Assembly (NCBI GenBank): GCA_023429275.1
Contig: JAEYWB010000510.1
Span: 1 to 7,210 of the forward strand
Origin: Planctomycetota bacterium
GTDB lineage: Bacteria; Planctomycetota; Planctomycetia; Planctomycetales; Planctomycetaceae
Direction: 5' to 3'
Length of the DNA stretch: 7,210 bases
Under the pieces are notes generated by a model, which saw nothing but the letters and a program-made list of their open reading frames with translations, had not been told where the DNA came from and did no database searches. Numbering within the stretch: the stretch's first letter is position 1; each line of letters opens with the position of its first letter. This document shows positions 1-4,082 of the stretch, one piece after another. The translations under genes and the position numbers were made by a program.

Positions 1-1
1 G

Positions 2-1027
2 GCCACGATCGGTCAGGGGATGGCCCGGATTCAGGCCTGGAGACGCGGAGGAGACGTGCGGACGCCGAGATTCCTCTTCGGGCTCGTTCTCGTCGGTGGC
101 CTCGGCTGGCTGCTCGCGACGTGGCCCGTCCGTCACACCGTCCTGGGGCCAGCCATCCTCGCCCGGGCAGAAGCCCGCACGGTTTTCGCGGTCACTCCGG
201 GATTCCTCGAAACAACCGCCGAGCTTGGTGCAGTCTCGACCGGAGACCCGCTCGTCCTGCTTTCGAATCCCGACCTCGAACTCGAGATCCTGAGGCTGGA
301 AGGGGCGGTCGAGAAGCAGGAGAAGACTCGCGAAAGCCTCTCCCGGCGGGTCGTGGCGGAACCGCACCTGTCGGCTCAACTTGCAGCGATCGAGTCCTCG
401 CTGCTCGACCAGCGGGAGCGGCTCCGGAGTCGGCGCTCCGAGGCCGGGCGGCTGAGGCTTCTCTCTCCGATCGCAGGACGATGGGTTCCGCTCCCGATTG
501 GCCAGTCCGGAGCGGCCCTGTCCGAAGAGCGTTCGCTCCGGCACGCCAACTGGGGAGACCCGCGGCTCCGCGGCACCTGGGTTCCCGCGGGGACGCCGCT
601 TGCGGAGGTCGCTCCGTCCGAACGCTTTGAAGCCCGGGCGTTCGTGGAGCAGTCCGATCTGCCGTTCGTCCGTGTCGGCCAGTCGGCCCGGATCAGGACG
701 GCGCAGGTCGGTGGAGACGTCCTGGAAGGGACCGTCGCCGAGGTAGCGGCCCGAAACGTCGAGTCGATTCCCCCGGAACTTGTGCTTCGTCATCAACTCG
801 CAGGACAACCGGCGGCTCAACAGGCCGGGACGCACGTCGGCCGATCGGCCGTAACGCCACGCGACGTTCTGTACGAAGTCCGCATCACGATCCCATCGTC
901 CCCGCAGACCCTCGTCGCCAAAGGGACCGGTGAGGCGAGGATCGAGGTCGGCCGGATGACGCTGTGGCAACGTTTCATCCGGTTCCTCAACCTGACGTTC
1001 CGCATCCGCGAGGCAGGCCCCCAGTAG
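2..1027 (+). CDS. HlyD-like membrane fusion protein, C-terminal part (5' truncated by window edge)
   Basis: The reading frame is open to the left edge. The first in-window ATG (position 20) has no properly spaced ribosome binding site, so the real start probably lies upstream. Numbering from that ATG, a membrane segment at about residues 18-36 is followed by the first half of a biotinyl-lipoyl-like/HlyD barrel sandwich (about 52-84, including the NPDLELEI stretch). Next come a charged coiled-coil hairpin (about 86-143), the second lipoyl half (about 145-200, around LLSPIAGRW) and beta-barrel segments (about 202-245 and 283-312). The C-terminus is basic and aromatic (TLWQRFIRFLNLTFRIR). This is the architecture of periplasmic adaptor proteins that link an inner-membrane pump or protease to the envelope. 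From family knowledge I infer that it is the C-terminal part of the planctomycete type in which a multi-TM M50 (site-2) peptidase is fused to HlyD; the peptidase motifs would lie outside the window. A free-standing HlyD adaptor is the alternative. Confidence 0.8.
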   Translation, partial: ATIGQGMARIQAWRRGGDVRTPRFLFGLVLVGGLGWLLATWPVRHTVLGPAILARAEARTVFAVTPGFLETTAELGAVSTGDPLVLLSNPDLELEILRLEGAVEKQEKTRESLSRRVVAEPHLSAQLAAIESSLLDQRERLRSRRSEAGRLRLLSPIAGRWVPLPIGQSGAALSEERSLRHANWGDPRLRGTWVPAGTPLAEVAPSERFEARAFVEQSDLPFVRVGQSARIRTAQVGGDVLEGTVAEVAARNVESIPPELVLRHQLAGQPAAQQAGTHVGRSAVTPRDVLYEVRITIPSSPQTLVAKGTGEARIEVGRMTLWQRFIRFLNLTFRIREAGPQ

Positions 1028-1078
1028 CCATCTCGCTCCGCAGATGAGCGGGCAACAATCGATCTCCCGGCGAAGATT

Positions 1079-1097
1079 CGATGGTGACAGGCCATCG
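1079..1097. terminator. Candidate bidirectional hairpin between convergent genes
   Basis: Arms CGATGG (1079-1084) and CCATCG (1092-1097) form a perfect 6-bp stem with a 7-nt loop. It lies 52 nt after the HlyD-like stop and 36 nt after the Ku stop on the opposite strand, where a shared terminator would be expected. There is no T-run on either side, so it is not a classical intrinsic terminator. A second, weaker pairing (CGCTC 1034-1038 with GAGCG 1046-1050) sits closer to the HlyD-like stop. The remainder of 1028-1132 shows nothing else. Confidence 0.4.
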
Positions 1098-1132
1098 CCG
1101 AATCCGTTCACGCATTCTGCAGAGCGGCCCGG

Positions 1133-2071
1133 CTACGATGCCGACTTCTTTCTGGTCGTCCCCGAATGGCTGTGGCGGGCGGACGTCCGTGTCTTGCGTC
1201 CCGCTCGCTGAGGAGCCTGGCGGGAGCGTCGCGGCGAGCGACCGAGGCTCTTGCGAAGGGCGTCCATGAGGTTGATGACCTCGGGTTCTTCCTCCTCCTC
1301 GGGGACCACGGTCTCCTTCCCCGCCACCTTGTCGTCGATAATCTCGCGGACTTTCGCCTGGTAGGTGTCCTTGTAGTCCGAGAGGTCGAAAGAGTCCTCG
1401 GTCCAGGCTTCGATGAGCTGCTCCGCCAGCCGGACCTTCTTGTCGCTGGCGCGAAGGTTCAACAAGGCACCGACCGTGGCCGCGGGATCTCGGATCTCGC
1501 GGACGTAGTTCAGCATCGCCATATGCAGGACGTCGTCATACGGTCGAACAACTGCCAGTTGCTCGCGTCCTGACCAGACGACCTGACCGACTCCCCACTG
1601 GCCGCTCGCCTGCAGGGCCTTGAGGAAGATCGTGTACGGCTCCCGGGCGGCGTCCCCGGCCGGAGAGAGGAAGTAATTGCGGCCATCGAACTGGACCACA
1701 TCGACATCCGCGGGATCGACGAACGCGTCGAGCGTCAGGCTTCGCTCACCGGAGGTGCGGAGGGCGTCCAGTTCGTCCGGCTCGACCTCCACATACCGCC
1801 CCTTGCTGTACTCATAGCCGCTGACGATCTCCTGCGGGTCGACCTCCCCGTGAATCGGGCAGACCTTCTGGTAGCGGATGCGGCTGTGACACTCCCGGTG
1901 GAGCTGGTGGAACGCAACGTGGTCCTCCGACGTCTCGTGGGCATTAAAGGCCTCAACCGGGAAGGTCACGAGTCCGAACTGGAGCGCCCCCCGCCAGCTT
2001 GCCCGGCTGGCACGCCGCCGGGAGCTCCGGCCGGAGGAGGTCGATCGCTTGCCTTTCGATTTCGTCGCCAT
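1133..2071 (-). CDS. ku: Bacterial Ku protein, NHEJ end-binding factor
   Basis: 312-aa Ku homologue. Ku homodimers form a ring that threads onto double-strand break ends and recruits LigD. The core runs from about residue 24 (ASWRGALQFGLVTFPVEAF) through the hallmark HRECHSRIRYQKVCP (58-72), the SGYEYSKGRYV element (84-94), the YFLSP strand (133-137) and the arm/dimerisation part ending near DKVAGKE (248-253). A run of Glu (258-262) and the C-terminal helix VINLMDALRKSL (265-276) follow, then a Lys/Arg/Ser tail (277-312). I place the start at the ATG at 2069-2071: MATKSKGKRS leads into the Ku fold, and a purine-rich GAGACGG lies just upstream. The frame stays open a further 59 codons upstream to 2248, but that stretch has no Ku similarity. 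Most bacterial Ku proteins begin almost directly at the core, so the roughly 22-residue basic N-terminal extension is unusual. LigD lies on the same strand about 2 kb upstream. Confidence 0.96.
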   Translation of the reverse strand: MATKSKGKRSTSSGRSSRRRASRASWRGALQFGLVTFPVEAFNAHETSEDHVAFHQLHRECHSRIRYQKVCPIHGEVDPQEIVSGYEYSKGRYVEVEPDELDALRTSGERSLTLDAFVDPADVDVVQFDGRNYFLSPAGDAAREPYTIFLKALQASGQWGVGQVVWSGREQLAVVRPYDDVLHMAMLNYVREIRDPAATVGALLNLRASDKKVRLAEQLIEAWTEDSFDLSDYKDTYQAKVREIIDDKVAGKETVVPEEEEEPEVINLMDALRKSLGRSPRRSRQAPQRAGRKTRTSARHSHSGTTRKKSAS

Positions 2072-2099
2072 TGTTCCGTCTCTTCGAAGATGGCTCTCC

Positions 2100-2119
2100 C
2101 CCGACTTTTCCTGGTCGGG
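2100..2119 (-). promoter_or_regulatory. Hairpin in the presumed ku leader
   Basis: On the minus strand, CCCGAC and GTCGGG pair in a perfect 6-bp stem around the 8-nt loop CAGGAAAA. The hairpin ends 28 nt upstream of the ku start codon. The loop contains an AGGA resembling a ribosome binding site, but it is too far from the ATG to serve it. A role as a leader structure or protein-binding site is inference; chance occurrence in GC-rich DNA cannot be excluded. Confidence 0.3.
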
Positions 2120-2275
2120 CAGGCGAGGGTGAAGCAAATGGAACGCCAGTGGCACAAATGTCTTCGGGCGAAATGGGCCCCCTCTGATGTGTCGATCCAG
2201 AAAGCCGAGGGGATTCCTCTCGAACCGCGGGAAGCCGAACTGTGTCAATCTGGAGCAGACCGGTATTCCGTTTGC

Positions 2276-2312
2276 CCTGACCCGAAATCGCGGTCAGGAC
2301 GTCGTCACGACG
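2276..2312. repeat. Two adjacent inverted repeats in the divergent intergenic region
   Basis: CCTGACC (2276-2282) and GGTCAGG (2292-2298) are perfect 7-bp arms 9 nt apart. The interior can extend the stem by two more pairs (CG 2283-2284 with CG 2289-2290) if C2291 is bulged. Directly after it, CGTCG (2300-2304) pairs with CGACG (2308-2312) over a 3-nt loop. No gene ends here, so an operator or structured leader of the downstream plus-strand genes is more likely than a terminator. Confidence 0.45.
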
Positions 2313-2390
2313 GCAGACGACGATTCAGAACCAATCAACGACTGATGGCAGAGCACCCAGCCTGCCCCGATGCCGTCCAGAGGAGTGAGA

Positions 2391-2396
2391 GAGGAA
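2391..2396 (+). promoter_or_regulatory. Ribosome binding site of the receiver-like gene
   Basis: GAGGAA lies 6 nt before the ATG at 2403. It decides the start: the earlier in-frame ATG at 2370 has only C-rich sequence in front of it, so the 11 codons from 2370 are left out of the gene. Confidence 0.7.
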
Positions 2397-2402
2397 TCAG
2401 CG

Positions 2403-2834
2403 ATGGGGATGACGAAGCCGACAGCCCTGATCTGTGTCCGAGAGAGCGAGACCCTGAAAACCTGCGTCGAGGCACTCGAGCGCAGCGGTTTCGCCGTACA
2501 GGCTGCCGATTGCAGCCGCACGGCGGCGGGGGCGACGATTCTCGGCATGGCAGCGGAGGTGGTCGTCGTCGAGGAGGACTACGCCGGGTGCCTGACGACC
2601 GAGATCGTCGAGCAGCTCAAGGCGTTCCAGGCCCATGCCTCGACCCCCTATCTGATCGTCGTCGGGAAAGGCCCGGGGCACGAGCTGTCCCGGCGGTTTG
2701 GTCTCCCGGCCCGGCAATGCATCGTGGAGCGGCCGTTGACACGATGGAGCGTGATGAACGCCCTGTCGTGGTTCATCACCCGACCGGCTGAAGTTTCGCC
2801 GACGGCTGCCGACGCCGCGGCCCTCCACGTCTGA
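2403..2834 (+). CDS. Degenerate receiver-domain (CheY-like) protein
   Basis: 143-aa single-domain protein with the alternating strand/helix pattern of a response-regulator receiver: strand 1 TALICV (7-12), strand 2 FAVQAAD (30-36), strand 3 AEVVVV (51-56), strand 4 TPYLIVV (81-87) and strand 5 QCIVERP (105-111). The residues needed for phosphotransfer are mostly replaced. The acidic pair after strand 1 is R13-E14, the phospho-acceptor Asp aligns with E57 (context VVVVEEDY), the Thr/Ser after strand 4 is not conserved, and the Lys of the K-P motif is R110. It therefore looks like a pseudo-receiver with a Glu at the acceptor site. There is no output domain; the C-terminus ends in a low-complexity Ala/Thr tail. 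It probably shares a transcript with the permease gene 48 nt downstream. Its partner is unknown. The fold is inferred by eye, so a diverged small alpha/beta protein of another family is possible. Confidence 0.7.
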   Translation: MGMTKPTALICVRESETLKTCVEALERSGFAVQAADCSRTAAGATILGMAAEVVVVEEDYAGCLTTEIVEQLKAFQAHASTPYLIVVGKGPGHELSRRFGLPARQCIVERPLTRWSVMNALSWFITRPAEVSPTAADAAALHV

Positions 2835-2870
2835 CTCTCCGGCAACGTCCGGGGATTTCAGAAGTCTCCC

Positions 2871-2875
2871 AGGAG
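2871..2875 (+). promoter_or_regulatory. Ribosome binding site of the permease gene
   Basis: AGGAG is placed 7 nt before the ATG at 2883. This is an ideal spacing and fixes the start in the 48-nt gap after the receiver-like gene. Confidence 0.7.
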
Positions 2876-2882
2876 TGCGCCC

Positions 2883-3380
2883 ATGGTGAGCTCATCCAGT
2901 CAGAAGAATGACGGGGCGGAGTTAGCCGATGCGGACCGCCCGGGAGTTCAGCCGGCTGAGGTAGATCATCATTCTCGAAAATCCTGGTTCGGCCGCCTTG
3001 CGCAAACGACATCGAGTCATGCAGGGCGGCCATCTGCATTTGCGGGCGCGCTCGGCATCGTCCTCGTCTGGGGAATCAGCGGACCGCTGTTCGGCTTCAG
3101 CGACACCTGGCAGCTTGTCATCAACACGGGGACGACGATCGTCACGTTCCTGATGGTGTTCCTGATCCAGAACAGCCAGAACCGTGACACCATGGCGCTG
3201 CACCTCAAGCTCGACGAGCTTCTTCGCGCCGTGAAGTCCGCCCGCAACGACATCATCGACCTCGAGGAGTGCGACGACGCGGAACTGGAGCGGATCCGGA
3301 AGGAATATCGGAAGCTCGCCGACAAGGCCCACTCGATCAGGGAAGACCGGGAGGAGGGGACGACTGCCGCCAACGCCTAG
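2883..3380 (+). CDS. Low-affinity iron permease family membrane protein
   Basis: 165-aa protein matching the small low-affinity iron permease family (Pfam Iron_permease type, FET4-like in name). The N-terminus (1-32) is polar and probably disordered. The segment WFGRLAQTTSSHAGRPSAFAG (35-55) leads into membrane helix 1 (about 53-71, with WGISGPLFGFSDTWQ following) and helix 2 (about 78-96). The family signature NTGTTIVTFLMVFLIQNSQNRD covers 81-102, then HLKLDELLRAVKSARND (107-123) and a charged cytoplasmic coiled-coil-like tail. Bacterial members are usually about this size with only two helices, far shorter than fungal FET4, so iron transport by them is an annotation by homology and is not well proven. 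It follows the receiver-like gene on the same strand. Its stop codon interlocks with that of the opposing hydrolase gene. Confidence 0.9.
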   Translation: MVSSSSQKNDGAELADADRPGVQPAEVDHHSRKSWFGRLAQTTSSHAGRPSAFAGALGIVLVWGISGPLFGFSDTWQLVINTGTTIVTFLMVFLIQNSQNRDTMALHLKLDELLRAVKSARNDIIDLEECDDAELERIRKEYRKLADKAHSIREDREEGTTAANA

Positions 3381-4069
3381 TTCCGTGGTTCGTGCGGCGC
3401 ACTCCCTGCGATCTCTTCCCACTTCAGTTCGGTCGACGGCCGAATGTCCGCTTTCAGGGCCGTCTTCATCTGTTCGAGCGCGGCCCGGTTCTTCTCTTCC
3501 GTGTTCGAGGCGATGCAATCCTCCGGGACGAGAATCCGAAAGTCGCGCATGTAGGCGTCGTTCGCCGTGAACAGGACGCAAATGTCTCCGGCGACCCCCG
3601 TCAGGATGAGTCTCTTTGTCCCCATATCGCGAAGCAGGATTTCGAGCGTTGTCGAATAGAAGCCGGAATGCCGCGGCTTGAGAACGAAGTAGTCGTCCGG
3701 CTCCGGCTGCAGAAGCCGGGCAATCTCGCGGCCGGCGCTCTGCGGACGCTGGCAGTGCTCGACGGTCGACCGGAAGTCGGACCGCCAGCGCCCGAAGTTG
3801 TCGTTCACGTAGATCACCGGGATTCCCTGCTCCCGGGCACGTCCCTTGAGATCCGCGATCCGCTTCGCCATCGGGACCGCATCACGCAGAAGCTGGTCCG
3901 ACCCGGGGAAATCGAAGTCGTTGATCACGTCGATCAGCAGCAGTACGACAGGGGCCGACTCGGGCGACTCCCCGTGGAGGTTCGAATCACTCTGAACAGT
4001 CGCATCGGCCACGGCTTGCCTCACCCAGGGTGCTGCTGCACTTGATGCCATCCCGGCGGTCGCCGCCAT
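3377..4069 (-). CDS. Isochorismatase-family cysteine hydrolase
   Basis: 230-aa cytoplasmic cysteine hydrolase of the isochorismatase/nicotinamidase superfamily. The catalytic triad is visible: Asp47 in VVLLLIDVINDFDFPG (41-56), Lys131 in YFVLKPRHSGFYSTTLE (127-143) and Cys164 in LTGVAGDICVLFTANDA (156-172); the GVA at 158-160 carries the family's usual cis peptide position. Family members hydrolyse amides or vinyl ethers through a Cys thioester; the substrate here cannot be read from the sequence. The ATG at 4067-4069 is chosen because AGAGG lies 8 nt before it, overlapping the LigD stop codon; a second ATG at 4049-4051 is possible. The first 40 residues (Ala/Ser-rich) precede the fold. The frame is open much further upstream inside ligD, but that part is an antisense-free shadow of the LigD coding sequence. 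Only 11 nt separate the genes, so it is the distal gene of a ligD operon. Confidence 0.92.
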   Translation of the reverse strand: MAATAGMASSAAAPWVRQAVADATVQSDSNLHGESPESAPVVLLLIDVINDFDFPGSDQLLRDAVPMAKRIADLKGRAREQGIPVIYVNDNFGRWRSDFRSTVEHCQRPQSAGREIARLLQPEPDDYFVLKPRHSGFYSTTLEILLRDMGTKRLILTGVAGDICVLFTANDAYMRDFRILVPEDCIASNTEEKNRAALEQMKTALKADIRPSTELKWEEIAGSAPHEPRN

Positions 4070-4077
4070 CCGACGCG

Positions 4078-4082
4078 CCTCT
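4078..4082 (-). promoter_or_regulatory. Ribosome binding site of the hydrolase, overlapping the ligD stop
   Basis: On the minus strand AGAGG spans the last two bases of the LigD TAG stop and the following three bases, 8 nt before the hydrolase ATG. The arrangement implies that ribosomes finishing LigD can restart directly on the hydrolase. Confidence 0.65.

Larger units (their letters stand above)
2072..2402. other. Divergent intergenic region between ku and the receiver-like gene
   Basis: This 331-bp stretch separates the start of ku (minus) from the start of the receiver-like gene (plus), so it should hold promoters for both. I see no convincing -35/-10 pair on either strand. It does contain several short inverted repeats (2100-2119, 2276-2298 and 2300-2312), listed separately. 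The open frames that cross it show no recognisable domains and are most simply explained by high GC content. Confidence 0.55.

Noticed and set aside
1850..2791. 313-codon plus-strand frame across ku, the intergenic region and the receiver-like gene
   Set aside because: It overlaps two better-supported genes in other frames and has low-complexity Arg/Gly-rich composition.
3269..4045. 258-codon plus-strand frame opposite the hydrolase
   Set aside because: Antisense to a hydrolase with an intact catalytic triad; no recognisable domain.
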